Positions 1 to 11,520 of a DNA stretch of 23,566 nt are shown piece after piece; position 1 is the stretch's first letter; each line of letters begins with the position of its first letter. The notes below the pieces were generated by a model that had not been told where the DNA came from, ran no database searches, and worked only from the letters and a program-made list of their open reading frames with translations. The translations under genes were made by a program, and so were the position numbers. The stretch spans positions 1 to 23,566 of the forward strand of contig JABUQX010022017.1 of the NCBI GenBank assembly GCA_015478945.1. Direction: 5' to 3'. The stretch comes from Trachelipus rathkii. Lineage: Eukaryota; Arthropoda; Malacostraca; Isopoda; Trachelipodidae.

Positions 1-1000
1 TTCTTATAGTATCTGCAGTATTACTATCTTATATGATTAAGTTGGTATATTAAGTAAACCAGAATTTTTGGTTAAAAATGTATCCAGAATTGTTGGTATG
101 TCTGTATAGTTATCTTTTATACCTATTAGGATGATACAATTGATTATATATAAGTATGATATTATTTTTATATGATAAAGTAATTCATTAAACAGACTGA
201 TAAAATAGCTCGTATGTTATATTTTTAATAAAGTATTGGTCTCGTAAAATGGATGACAGGCCAAAAAATAGCTATTCAAAGTAAGTAAATTGTAAATTTA
301 ATATAACCGCTATCCAGTTAATTCATATTGATTTATATATATGTTAAGGTATTAATATTATTATGTATGTTAACCACTATGGCGGATTTCTATTTTAAGT
401 TAAATACAATTTTGATATCACTGTATTTAATATTTTAATGTTTAGATAAAACTTAACTGAAATCATCAAATATAATTAATATGATATTACTTAATGTATT
501 AAATTTTAATAACTTTATCAAGTAACATTTTAGTATAATTTCCCATGGTTATAGTTCACTGGTTGGAACAGCGCTAGACGGTTATCTATTATTTTTTTCT
601 CGAAAACAATATATTAGTATTCTTTGTTAATAAGTGCACAATGATAGTTGATTTAATATTTATTTCATTTCATTAAATATCGATCTGATGACATAAGACT
701 ATCACGCTAAGAGAGATAGAAGATAGTTGAATTTATTTTTTTGAAATTATAAATGAATAAGTGTAACTTAATACTATAATAACTTATAGTAGCAATTACT
801 ATTTCATTTTTATAAATTATTTTTGTTACTACTAAAACGTAATCCCAGTCCTTAGTATATCATATATTGGTTGTTATTAAAAATATCAAGTAGCCACTAT
901 AAGATGTTAATTTTTAGGTAAGCTTTATGAATGGAATATTCACAAAAATATGTATGTTGTATATTAAGAGTATTGATATAGCGATGCTATTAATAATTTA
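1..1000. other. AT-rich non-coding DNA, nothing recognised
   Basis: No frame of useful length, no protein-like translation and no tandem repeat is visible. The base composition is strongly A+T with scattered short homopolymers. It may be intergenic or intronic DNA. Confidence 0.6.
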
Positions 1001-2765
1001 ATAAATAATATGTTTTATGTAGTAATTAGGGGATTAGGATTATTATATTAATTTAATTTGTTGTAAGTGAGAGTCAGGGTGTTGTTTGTTATTAGACTTG
1101 TTATAATAATTCAGCTTTTATAAGATATTGATGAATAGTAGGGTGCTTAGAAGATAATTGTAGAGGGTGGGGTGTGTAGGGTAGTGATGTGATGGTTATA
1201 GAATTGAGACAGAGAATGTGAAGAGATCATATGAGGATGATTTGGTTTTTGTGATTGTTTTAGTGTTTGAGCAGTAGATATCTGATCAAAGAGTTTGAGA
1301 GAGAATTTTATAGATATTTTTATCGCAGGACATCCTATGAAATCTACTCTAACGTAAATTATATGCTCTTGCTACTTCAGGTTTGCATACAAAACCAATT
1401 AATCCTGCATATTAATTATAAATATGATGAGATGATCCTCCTACTCTCACAGTTCTCTTATCACAATAAACTTTATAATTATCTATACTGAGCACTAATA
1501 CTTTAATAATTACTTTTGTCAATTATAATCATCATCTCTATATACAAGTGTGAATAGCCAATAGGAGTTACATTTTATAATAATAGGGATAGCTCTTGGT
1601 CATGGTTATTATATAGATATATTTATATATATAATATGTGAGTTGGTAGTTTATGGTCATTTATAGTGTAGATATACATAAATGTTATGTATAGTATATC
1701 GAATGGTGAAGCGTGTGTATGAGTCGAAAGTGATTATGTATTTATTTGGGTTTTAAATATATATTAATAGCTTGAAATTGTAATTTTGAGGATATTATGT
1801 TATATATACGATATTATGTCTCATAGGTTATTCTATTTGTATATGATATATGGAGGAATTAGTGAAGACGAATTAGTAAGGGCATAGAGGTAAGGAAAAT
1901 TAAAGTGGAAGTGATAAGAGAAGGGGATAAATAAGGTGTGTTTCTAGAATCGTTGTATGTGTGTGAGAACGAAATGCAAGTCATGTTCCTAGGGTAAGCT
2001 TGAATAAAGTTAATTATGTAGTAAGGGATTTATTGGTAGTATGAGTTATATGGTAAGAATGATTGTAAATTAAGAAGTGGGTTTGAAAGTAAAAATAGAA
2101 AGAAGTAAGGTTATGTGTATGTGAAAAGTGTGGTACTAAGTATGGTATGAGAAGTTTATGGTTATAGATGGTGAGCAGCCTTAGGATATAAGTAAGTATT
2201 GGTAATAATAGGCTTAGAGAAATCTATGTTGAGATGTGAAATAATTAGATGATGCTAAAGTGATAGGTAGTGAATAAGTATTAGTATATGCCAGGATAGG
2301 TGACTTAGTGATTAAAGTGGATACTAAATCTTTGAGTGTATGCTTATATATATTTGACTTATATATAGAAGTAGGGATATTATTATTATTACTTTGGTTA
2401 TTATTAGTTAATTAGATTTATTAGAGCTATATAGTGTTACTGATATAGTAATTAAAGAGGTTAAGAGTTTAGTAATGATGCACTAAAAATATAAAGTCAC
2501 ATTAAGTTTGTGTTTTTCAGTTGAATAGATTGGACAATCATTTATGGAGTGTTTTATAGTATTGATGAGAAGACAAGTATTATAATAATAATGCAGGAAT
2601 TAAGAACATATCTATATATTATGATTGTGTTTAGGTTAGTTATGAATGAATGAAGTAGTAGGCTACAATGTAGATGATAATAAATAGTAATTATGAATGT
2701 AATATTTGATAGTGGTATATTGGTCAATATATGTTATGGATAATAAGATAATGGGAATGTATATA
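1001..2765. other. C-depleted, G-rich (positive GC skew) non-coding block
   Basis: The + strand is nearly free of C while G stays common. By hand count 2041-2100 has 15 G and no C, and 2101-2160 has 19 G and 1 C. No coding region is convincing: the 74-codon open frame at 1267-1491 has no recognisable motif. This is the left half of a skew that reverses after about 3.5 kb. Possible causes are strand-asymmetric deamination or long-term transcription or replication asymmetry; the sequence does not decide between them. Confidence 0.6.
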
Positions 2766-2769
2766 AGTT

Positions 2770-3024
2770 TTGTTATATTATGGTACCTATAATGGATGTA
2801 TTAGTATGATTAATGATATTGTATATATATTTTGTAAATATAGATTTCCTATACAAATTATTCTCGCCATAACACGAGCAGAGTTTAACGCTTCAAAAAC
2901 CTTTCATAATGGCATTCATACCATTGAATTTGGGTTTTCTTTCCCTCGACGAATTTTAAGGCGGGGTTTAAAGACGTTTCCTTTAGAAAAGTTCTTCCGA
3001 GTAACATACATATTCAAACAATAG
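2770..3024 (+). other. Open frame of 84 codons, unrecognised, probably not a gene
   Basis: The frame opens in the AT-rich block and its second half (about 2850-3024) is richer in G+C, with Arg, Phe and Pro codons and a short Phe/Arg-rich run (FSFPRRILRRGLKTFP). I recognise no domain. It lies exactly where the GC skew changes sign, so it could be a small inserted fragment such as a transposon remnant. No promoter or splice context supports a gene. Confidence 0.15.
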
Positions 3025-3549
3025 AAGGAAAAAGAATTGGTATCTTCATGTACAATATGCAGTATAACCAAAAAAAAAAATAAAAAATACTTGGATAATT
3101 TACGCTGTTATTATTTTTTCTGCAATGTACCCATCCTATAGTAGCGCAGCATTTAGGTTTGTGTGTAGTACTAGGCGTTAATATTAACAAACTTATAATA
3201 AGTTAATTGTTGTTAAAAACTATAATTATAATTTGGATGAAAGTGTCAAAACCCAAAGACTACTCAGGTTTTTTACTTCCGTGGTGGAAGGTATGTTATT
3301 TTCAATCAGAATGAATACAATTTTTATTTGTACCTTTATATTTATTTAAGAATAACCAAATTAGAAATTTAATAATGGGATGAACCTTTTAGTAACATTA
3401 ATATTGACTGAACCTAGAATTTCTTGATAGTGTTTGTCCCAGATTATACTATCACAGATCATCAGACTTGAGAAAGAGCCGAAATGGTACATCTACGTTA
3501 TATATATCTTTACATAATATCTGTGTTAGGTAACCAGAGATTGGTGATA

Positions 3550-4700
3550 CACTATTTCATTTCATAAGATAAGAGAATACTATAAAAATTTCTACCATTA
3601 TGATACCATTTAATAAATATTACTTATATATTAAATAATATTATACAAAAGATTATATACGTAATCAAATTAATAAATCACCTATATAAATCATTATACT
3701 TCATTCACATCAAATAAAGTACTACTAATAATTCATAAATAAAACTCAATAAGTTAAATACTACTATAATATATAATATTAATAATATAAATAAATATAT
3801 AAAAATAAATTATGATAATAATATAATGTGAAACTAAAATTAACAATAAAACAATTATATATAATATGATATACATATATAAATATTATAATGAAATAAA
3901 AATATATAATATTAATTATAAATTAATATATAATAAAAATATAATAACTAATATATATAAATATATAGAATCAATTTTATGCTTCTAGCAGTCAATAACA
4001 GCTATATTTAATGACGGAAAAATACATCAATAGGTAAATGTAATGATTAATCCGTTCAGAACGTAAATAAACAATTTTAAACCCCTATTTATAGACTAGA
4101 TCTAACATATAAATTTGAAACACGGCGAACGTGACAAGTCAAAAAAACACACTCAAAGCCGCCCCGGCATCGCCAAACCACTCTCATTCACCTTCCTCAG
4201 TGTAATTATAATTAAAATAATAAAAAATAAGATAAATGAACTAAGGGGATAATGAAATTAATATAATATTAACAATAGCGCTAAGAATAATTATTATAGC
4301 AACAAATAATAATAACTAAATAATTAAAATAATAATAGATAATAATAACACCCCTTCCTAACCACTTAATAAATTATTATGAAATAAATAAATGTATATA
4401 ATAACCTAACTAGAATAATATGAAATAATATGAAATTCTTAATCAATTAATTGGGTCCTATTAAATTAATAATGTGTTATAATTAAAAAATAATTATAAC
4501 ATGATACACATCCATTATGACACCCCACATATCACATTTGAATAAGTGTAATGACAATCAACTTATCTTAGTAATGCTGCTACAGTAGATGGATGGTAAA
4601 TAGTTTCACGAACAACTAATACAAAAGTTCAGAGAGTATTAACAATGCAACCCGAGAGTAATATAAGCTCAATAACATAAGGACAATCAAGTGCAGAAGA
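3550..4700. other. G-depleted, C-rich (negative GC skew), very AT-rich non-coding block
   Basis: This is the mirror image of the 1.0-2.76 kb block. 3661-3720 has 10 C and 2 G, 3721-3780 has 7 C and 1 G, and 4141-4200 has 25 C and 6 G. The stretch at 3600-3980 is almost pure A/T with AAT/ATA-type low complexity. No frame or motif is recognisable. Confidence 0.6.
4475..4501. repeat. Perfect 11-bp inverted repeat (hairpin)
   Basis: TGTTATAATTA at 4475-4485 is followed by a 5-base A loop and its exact reverse complement at 4491-4501. In such AT-rich DNA this can arise by chance. Confidence 0.5.
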
Positions 4701-4701
4701 T

Positions 4702-5405
4702 GAAACAATGTAACCGAGGTGAGAATGGAAGTACAATAAAGAAACAGTAAAAAATAAAGCTGAATAATAGCTTCACACTAAAGCTAATTTAGCTATGTCA
4801 AATTATCTAGAAATTTCGACTCAAAAAATTATAACATAATGATATTCATTATTCGAATTAATTCGTATATATTCCAATCTGGCACATTATAATAAATTGA
4901 TATAATAAAAATAATAGTATGAACACGAAGTAATTATCAATTCAATTTCCTTAAATAATAAAATTAAATATTATAATATAATTATTATATAATTTAAGGA
5001 TGAATTCAAAATTTTTTTTTTTTTAACATACCTTAGCCAATCTAATATATTAAAATATAAAATATTATAAGATTAGCAATTAATTTTTTTTTCAAAATAA
5101 ACTTGATAATAATATTCAATAAAATTATCTGTGAAGTATTTATATATTTAATTAATTTAAATTATTAACATGATGATCATTTCTTATAATATCATATGGA
5201 CATTATATGATATCTAAGTACATATAATATTTTACTACAATTAGTTAATACTAATACAGTAACACATAGTCATAATTTAAAATAATGAAAGGGAAATTTA
5301 ATTCAAAGGAAATTAGTCATTAGGATTATTATTAATTATTCATAGTCTTAATATATATATATTAGTAATTTATATATATAAATTCTCATTAATCAACGTT
5401 ATATT
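4702..5405. other. AT-rich non-coding DNA, apart from the foldback at 4939-5008
   Basis: No coding frame is seen. The stretch has several poly-T runs near 5011-5024 and 5084-5092 and short TA runs near 5349-5381. Confidence 0.5.
4939..5008. repeat. Imperfect foldback with 9-bp perfect core
   Basis: TCCTTAAAT at 4948-4956 has its exact reverse complement at 4992-5000. The similarity extends imperfectly outward through AATTCA-like sequence on both sides, so the whole stretch can fold back. A tiny MITE relic is possible but unproven. Confidence 0.3.
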
Positions 5406-5409
5406 ATTT

Positions 5410-5800
5410 GCCAAATTTATACACTACAATTTTCTGTACCAACTCCGTACTGATATATTGGAATTGCTGGTAGTATCGCACCGTAATGCACCGCACAGCG
5501 TAACTGAAATTGCATGTCGTAAAGCACCGTAATGGGCACCACGCACCGAACCACATGTGAGTGTAAGCTAGAACTACTTTATCCCAAAATTCAAAAATTT
5601 CATTTCAAGCATTCTTTGATTATAAATATGTGCACACTTGTACAAATAAAACGCGTGCATAGTTGTCTTTGTCCTCTGTTGATCACTACTGGTGTGAGTA
5701 TTAGGCAACATCCGTGTTATGTGGATACCAAAAGCCATAGAATATGCCGATTGTGAGTCGTCAGCCCTTTCGAGCCCCATTAGTTATGTAGCCTATTGTA
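5410..5800. other. Higher-GC block with repeated GCACCGTAATG words
   Basis: The block stands out from its AT-rich surroundings. GCACCGTAATG occurs twice, at 5478-5488 and 5524-5534, 46 bases apart, with extra GCACCG and GCACC words between and after them. Overlapping open frames exist on both strands (5532-5756 plus, 5574-5780 minus) but neither has a recognisable motif and they contradict each other. It may be an old inserted element. Confidence 0.3.
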
Positions 5801-6989
5801 AATAGATCAAGTATTAAAGTCTATTCATAAGAATAAGACGACTAAGGGGTTAATTAGGAGAGATTACTCGACCATAAATATTAATACATTCAATTGATAG
5901 AGTGATGCAAGTACAAATTTACTAGAATTATTATAAATTATATTTGTATTGTGTGAGTGCACTTTTATGTTAGCATTACTCCAGGTAATTCATAATTTTA
6001 ATTGAATTATATACTTTTATCAATATAAAACTTATTATTATAATATTTATTATTAATAGTGATAATATACAATAATTTTTATAGTGAGGAACTATAAGAA
6101 TTTAGTGGAATGAGTTTGTGTGTCTTTCACTAAGAACACTTTATGAAATCACACATAGACATTTATTAATTTTATTATTTTTAAGATTATATTTACGTGT
6201 AGCTATAGTTTCTCTTAAAATTAATAAATGTTATTGATATTCAATTGTCAACATCCTATATCTTAAGTCAATGATTGAGTAAATACTAAAAAGCCGAGTA
6301 TAAATTAGATCTGGTAATATACATATTACATCTAACCATCTTCATTGTAAGGAGTTTTTGGCAAATTATATAATTAGATATTTTCGATTTGCATACACTC
6401 CAACATAAATCCTACCGCAGAAAATAAAATAATACTGAACTGTGCTATAATAATATTTTTACTTTACATAGCCCATCCTGCACCAAAACAAAACTTAAAC
6501 TTCTTCCGTATAATGAACCAGACCTTGTAGTAAAGATATTATTGTCTGCAATACCAAAGGGACTATTTGGAAGGCCTCAGTGATGAATAAGATACAGGTA
6601 TGGTGTGATTGCATTTATTGTTATATTAAGTGAACCTTATTTTAGCACTTCGTATTAATAGTGGTGGAATTAAACAAGGATAGCAACTTATTCCTGAGGT
6701 TTCTCATATCAAAATACGGTTAATTTCGACGACGTGAAAACACAGTTCCCTAATATATTTATTTACTTGTTGACTAAATTTTACAAACCATTACAACATT
6801 ACAAAACATGGAATACAAACCTCCCTTTCTCCTCAATATTTTTTACATTTATTTTATACCTGCTTTCCTTGCAGAATCACATTCTCTCTCTAAACAATCT
6901 ATTAGGAAGCTAAGAGCTGTGAGAAGCTTTCATACATTCTTCACACTATCTCTGTTCCTTGTCACATCTATTTATGAATTTCTTTCCAC

Positions 6990-6990
<1 letters not shown>
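5801..6990. other. Non-coding DNA with one short protein-like open stretch
   Basis: Most of this stretch is AT-rich without features. One frame, 6428-6582 (+), is open without an ATG. Its second half has a less biased translation (LPYNEPDLVVKILLSAIP) and ends in TGA, followed by an ACAG|GTATGG junction-like sequence at about 6596-6605. It could be a decayed exon or transposon fragment, but I recognise nothing in it. Confidence 0.2.
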
Positions 6991-7034
<44 letters not shown>

Positions 7035-7097
7035 AGTATTATTATATATATTATATATATATATATTATATATATATATATATTATATTATTATTTA

Positions 7098-7139
<42 letters not shown>

Positions 7140-7156
7140 ATATAATATATATATAT
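6991..7156. repeat. (TA)n microsatellite
   Basis: Long TA runs are interrupted by ATT/AAT variants. The open frames that run into it translate to Tyr-Ile repeats and are artefacts. Confidence 0.95.
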
Positions 7157-7458
7157 TTTTGCGATTTTATTGAATTTATGAGTATTTTTACTATCTCTAG
7201 TTTTGAGATTTTTGAAGGTAAAGTTATTTCAATAATATGTAGGTAAGTAGCCTTTTGTAAGTTATCCAAGATATTATTTTTGTTAAAGATGGCTATGGTT
7301 TATGTAAATAAATCCTTCAGCAAATTTTTTAATTTATCAGTACATTAGGTAATTCTGGTTCTTGCCGACCGGAAAAAATTCAAATTCGGTAACTCTATCT
7401 ATCTGGTACGTATGTCTTTATCCTTAGGTATTTTTAATTAATTGTTATTTATGATAAA

Positions 7459-7640
7459 GTGCCACTATATCAGTGGTAGATAGCACACCAACAGCGAGGT
7501 CCCAGGTTGCAATGTTTGGTGGGAGAATGTTGGTCTTTTCTGGGATTGGTTTCGTCCCTGCTCACATTAATTAGTATACCCTCCTGATTATAGCTCTGCC
7601 TGTGAGCTGTGAAATATTTATGTGTATAAAAGTATATGAT
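7459..7640 (+). repeat. Decayed tRNA-derived SINE (tRNA-like head)
   Basis: A tRNA-like order is visible. The D arm is TATC (7468-7471), a 7-base loop with GG, then GATA (7479-7482), together resembling a pol III A box. The T arm is CCAGG (7502-7506), an 8-base loop TTGCAATG, then TTTGG (7515-7519), which pairs through two G-U wobbles and resembles a B box with one extra base. The anticodon stem is poor and the acceptor stems do not pair, so this is not a working tRNA gene. About 100 bases of non-tRNA body follow, then AT-rich sequence. That pattern fits a tRNA-derived SINE; the right boundary is a guess. Confidence 0.5.
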
Positions 7641-7953
7641 TTATTTTTTTTAGTTCAATTTCACTAAATCTATAATTTTTTTTTTGTACAATTCATAACT
7701 TCTTTTTGTCAAATTTGTGAAACCTTAGTTATATGGCTTTTGAAACTTGCTTTGCTGTTTGAACCATTTATCTTATTCTTCAATGCATCAATGACATTTT
7801 ACAGCATGTTTTTCAAAAAACTGTCTCACTTATATCAATTTTTTTTTCAATGTATGAAAGGTTTTTAAATTGTAACAAATTATTGTAAATGAACCAATAA
7901 CATGAGAAAAAATAAACTGATTCAATAGTTAATTTGTGGTAGAATTGTTTTTG
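7641..7953. other. AT-rich non-coding DNA, nothing recognised
   Basis: T-rich sequence with short homopolymers and no coding frame, lying between the SINE-like segment and the next TA array. Confidence 0.5.
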
Positions 7954-8201
7954 CATATATATATATATATATATATATTATTATATATATATCTATATAT
8001 TATATATCAATATATATAATATATATCTATATAATATATATATAAGGGTTATATATATATATCTAGTATATATATATATATTATATCATATATATATTAA
8101 TATATTATATATATATTATATAATATATAATATAATATATATATTATTAATATATATATTATATATATATATATATAATTTTTATCTATTACTATATATA
8201 A

Positions 8202-8237
<36 letters not shown>

Positions 8238-8347
8238 ATTATAGAACATATTTTAAAATAGTAATTCTTTTATAATATATATATATATTTATATATAATA
8301 TATTTATATATTATATATATTATTATATATAATATATTATATAATAT
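7954..8347. repeat. (TA)n-rich microsatellite array, interrupted
   Basis: The longest TA array of the window, broken by ATT/AAT, CTA and a short unique insert at about 8234-8271. Confidence 0.9.
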
Positions 8348-8390
8348 CATAGATTTCTTATATATCTATATATTAAATCGTGTTGATGGG

Positions 8391-8677
8391 TTTATGCTAT
8401 TTTTTTGTGCTTATTAAAGATGAATATTAGTTCATGATATTGTATTTGATTGATTATTTTGTTTTGGTGCGTATGTTGTGTATATAAATGTTATATATGC
8501 TTTAGAAAAAAAAGAAAGAAAACTTTATAACTTTTAAAGATTTAAAAAAAAGAGGCTAGCAATTTCATGCGGTTTTAAAAGGGAATTGGCATGGGGTAAA
8601 GAATTCCAGTTTTTATGCTATATTCTTTGTGTTTATAAATAGATGAATACTAATATATGTGCTATAGTGTGTTTGAT
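8391..8677 (+). repeat. Diverged direct repeat pair (8391-8450 and 8612-8677)
   Basis: Both copies begin TTTATGCTAT, share T-rich sequence with TTTGTG, then AGATGAATA, and end near TTTGAT. By eye they are roughly three-quarters identical with small indels. They lie about 220 bases apart, just outside the downstream end of the transposase relic, so they may be part of that element's non-coding end or an older local duplication. Confidence 0.45.
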
Positions 8678-8784
8678 GTTTATATATTATGTGATATGAT
8701 TGTTTATGTGAATTATTTATTTATATTATTCTTTCTAATATAAATGCTGAGATCTATAAATCTATATATTAAATATAAATTTCC

Positions 8785-10538
8785 CTCCTGAAAGTCCCTA
8801 GGAATTAATTTTTTTACAATTTGGTTCTGGTCAATGACACTTATGTCCTCGTTTTCGGGCTCCTTAAAGCCCAGACACCCTTTCTGCAATTTGCCAACAC
8901 TACCTTCAGTCTTTCTTAGAAATTTAATTGTGTAGGTGTTATTTTCGCCTATAGCTACAATTTTTCCAACATAGTATATAGCAGTTACACTTTTTCTACT
9001 GATTTCACACAAGCACATACTCCTGCAACTTTGGGCTCTCACATATACTGGTAACTAATACTTCTAGGTTTGGGGTTTCTTTATCTTGCAACACAGGTCT
9101 ATATTCTTCACATTCAGGCTGCAATAAGTCCATTTCAGTATGTCTATGATGACTTGGCCCTGCCTGCTGGAAATCCTCTAATGAAACTGCATGCCCTGCT
9201 TCAACATTAATTTTATAACGACCCCTTTTCCTGATTTTATTTCCCACATTTTCAACCTAACTTTGATATAATCACAAATTTTTTGACTAACATTTGTTCC
9301 TATATCTTTTTAAGTTGGTGATTATTTGTTGACTTTTGCTACACTTTCTCTTATTCAAAGGAATGATTCATGCTTTGAACCCGACATCACTTACTTTCCA
9401 ATTTGATTCACAGCTTCAATAACTTTAGAGTAACCCTGGAAATTTGTTTTTGGGCTAGGTGGTACGTTTTTTTGCATCACCTTTTAAACTGCCATACACT
9501 TTTTCCATGATATTTGGAGTGGGAAAACTGCAACATCAATGTTGCACAGGTGTGTGGGAATTGGGTGGCAGAACCAATTGATATATACTCCTCAATAACT
9601 CCAGCAACTTGCAAGACATGTGGATGTCCTCCTATTAGTACCTTTTTTTGGGTTTCAGGTAAATGCCTAAAAAATGGTATTACTATTGATCTTATATAAT
9701 CCAAAAAAATATTCCCCTCAAACCAGCCACTTTTCGACACATTATATTTGCATTTGTGGGGACCACCAATAATGTGCGAGTCTACTAACCTTTCATCCTT
9801 GTAGACAACATCAGGAGGAAGCATATCTCCCAAAGCTGTTGATGCAAACATAATGCTTATTGATGTTTTCGAGGTGTTAAGCACATTTTCAACTCTTCTT
9901 CCCTTCCCACATATAATCTCTTTTACTCCAGGATCATCTGTTAAGTTAGATTCGTCATAGTTGACAATGTTGCTAGGGTCAACGTTGAACAACGTATTGT
10001 GGAGGCAATCAAAATATTTACCCACTTCCTCAACAGTGATACCTGCTCTTTTTCTATTTATGTATTGTGCTTTTCTAATTGAGAGTATGTTACTATTTCT
10101 TTAAATTCTTTCTAAAAAATTTATAACCCAATTAGGCCCTGGAAAATTGTCTTTGAAAACATTGATTGTGATATTATTCTCATCCAAATAAAATTTGATA
10201 AAAGCTCTCAGGTCTCCTCTCTCAAATCCTAAACCATACTCAGCAAGTAGCGCAAGATGCTGCACTATATTTCTTTCCTCAAAGGGAAGAAGAGCTGTAC
10301 TTCTTCTGCTTTGACCTGGAGTTTTAACTTTACCCTTAATACGTTTTCATAGAGTGGTTGTTGGAATACCATACATTGCAGCAGCTTCTGCTATATTCAT
10401 AGTACCATTGTCTATGTCAATTAGTGCGTTAACAAACACAATCTCAGTTGTATGTAAGCTTTTCACATTCCTTTGCTTTTTGATATTTCTTGCAGTTATA
10501 AAATACACTGCTTTATTTATGCTGATTATATGATTCAT
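8785..10538 (-). pseudogene. Degenerate pogo/Tigger-type (CENP-B/jerky-like) DDE transposase
   Basis: An intact relative would bind its transposon ends and catalyse cut-and-paste at TA sites in the nucleus. Reading leftward: an N-terminal psq-like helix-turn-helix (ALIDIDNGTMNIAEAA, YGIPTTTL, 10347-10460); a CENP-B-like second helix-turn-helix in frame (about 10100-10345); then the DDE core with NYDESNLTDDPG, LPPDVVYK and the SKSGWF motif (9477-10025). The C-terminal tail follows as pieces in other frames: 9005-9247, then 8785-9042 with YYVGKIVAIG and YTIKFLRK, which match the tail I associate with invertebrate members. Damage is extensive: stop codons at 10347-10349 and 10101-10103 in the same frame, a frameshift near 9480, several stops and shifts in 9250-9480, and a shift near 9005-9042. 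The family's second catalytic Asp (usual IGDN) reads IGGH, and the third (usual QPLD) is gone. It is flanked by TA arrays on both sides. Confidence 0.9.
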
Positions 10539-10571
10539 AATTATATAATATATTTTATTTTAATATCATCA

Positions 10572-10704
10572 TAATATATATATATTATATCCTTATATAA
10601 TATATATATATATATATCTATAATATATATATATATTACTATATATATATTAATATATATATATTATATATGTATAAATATATATATATATATATATATT
10701 ATTA
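10572..10704. repeat. (TA)n microsatellite
   Basis: TA runs interrupted by ATT/AAT variants begin about 30 bases beyond the start codon of the transposase relic. Confidence 0.93.
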
Positions 10705-10705
10705 T

Positions 10706-11340
10706 ATTTATTAATTTATTTATTTATTTTTATAATTATTTATTTTACCATATAAATTATCACAGTAGTTTATTTGCATTTAAATTATTTTATATGCATA
10801 ATTATAACTTTGCACAATCTTTAATATTCATTTTATTATTTTAAAATAATATATTTATATTATATATAAATTTTAACTTAGAATAACCGTTATATTAATC
10901 AAATTCAAATTTCTCTTTTGCCCCACATACTATTGTAGAATGAATCCCACTTTTTTTTTAAATAATTGTTAGTTATTTTGAATATCTGAAACTCTCTCTT
11001 ATCTACTAAAGGAGCATACCGCAATATATTACAGTGTTCTGAATAATGACGGTGTGGAAAGTGATACTATCATTATTAGAAAAATATTTTTTTATTTAGT
11101 CTTCCTACCTACAAATTTCTGGAAATTTTACCTGAAGTTTTAAGAGAGAATATTATAAACATAATAGACAGTTTATTAATCGCTTCAACACGAAATAATA
11201 ATATGACAGATATTAAAAGTTTTTATTCTATACCATTTAGTTCGCCTTTATTAAATATTTACAAAAGTTAAAAAATTAAATATTGCTTAAAGTGTGCTCC
11301 TTCTACACATCGCGCTTTTAATATATACCTTACCTTATCT
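10706..11340. other. Non-coding DNA between two TA arrays
   Basis: I see no coding frame, tandem repeat or RNA gene. The sequence is AT-rich with several poly-T runs. Confidence 0.5.
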
Positions 11341-11516
11341 TATATATATAAAGATAAATATATATATTTCACTCTATATGTCTCTATATAATATATATAT
11401 ATATAATATATATATAATATATACTAATATATATATTATATATATATAATATATATATATAATATATATATAATATATATATAATAAATATATATATATA
11501 TAGTATATATATATAG
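11341..11516. repeat. (TA)n microsatellite
   Basis: TA/AATA-type array, interrupted near 11355-11390 by unique sequence, ending directly at the left end of the candidate MITE. Confidence 0.92.
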
Positions 11517-11520
11517 TGAC

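Noticed and set aside
1267..1491. 74-codon open frame in the left part
   Set aside because: Its composition is that of random AT-rich DNA (Tyr, Leu, Ile, Asn), with no motif, and it sits in a skewed non-coding block.
5532..5780. Overlapping open frames on both strands
   Set aside because: They conflict with each other, are short, and neither shows a domain or splice context.
6808..7246. Open frames reading into the first TA array
   Set aside because: Most of their length is Tyr-Ile repeats produced by (TA)n.
7459..7526. Functional tRNA gene
   Set aside because: D and T arms fold, but the acceptor stem does not pair, the anticodon stem is poor and the T loop has an extra base; a SINE head is the better reading.
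9514..9699. Plus-strand open frame inside the transposase relic
   Set aside because: It is the antisense shadow of the DDE core on the minus strand.
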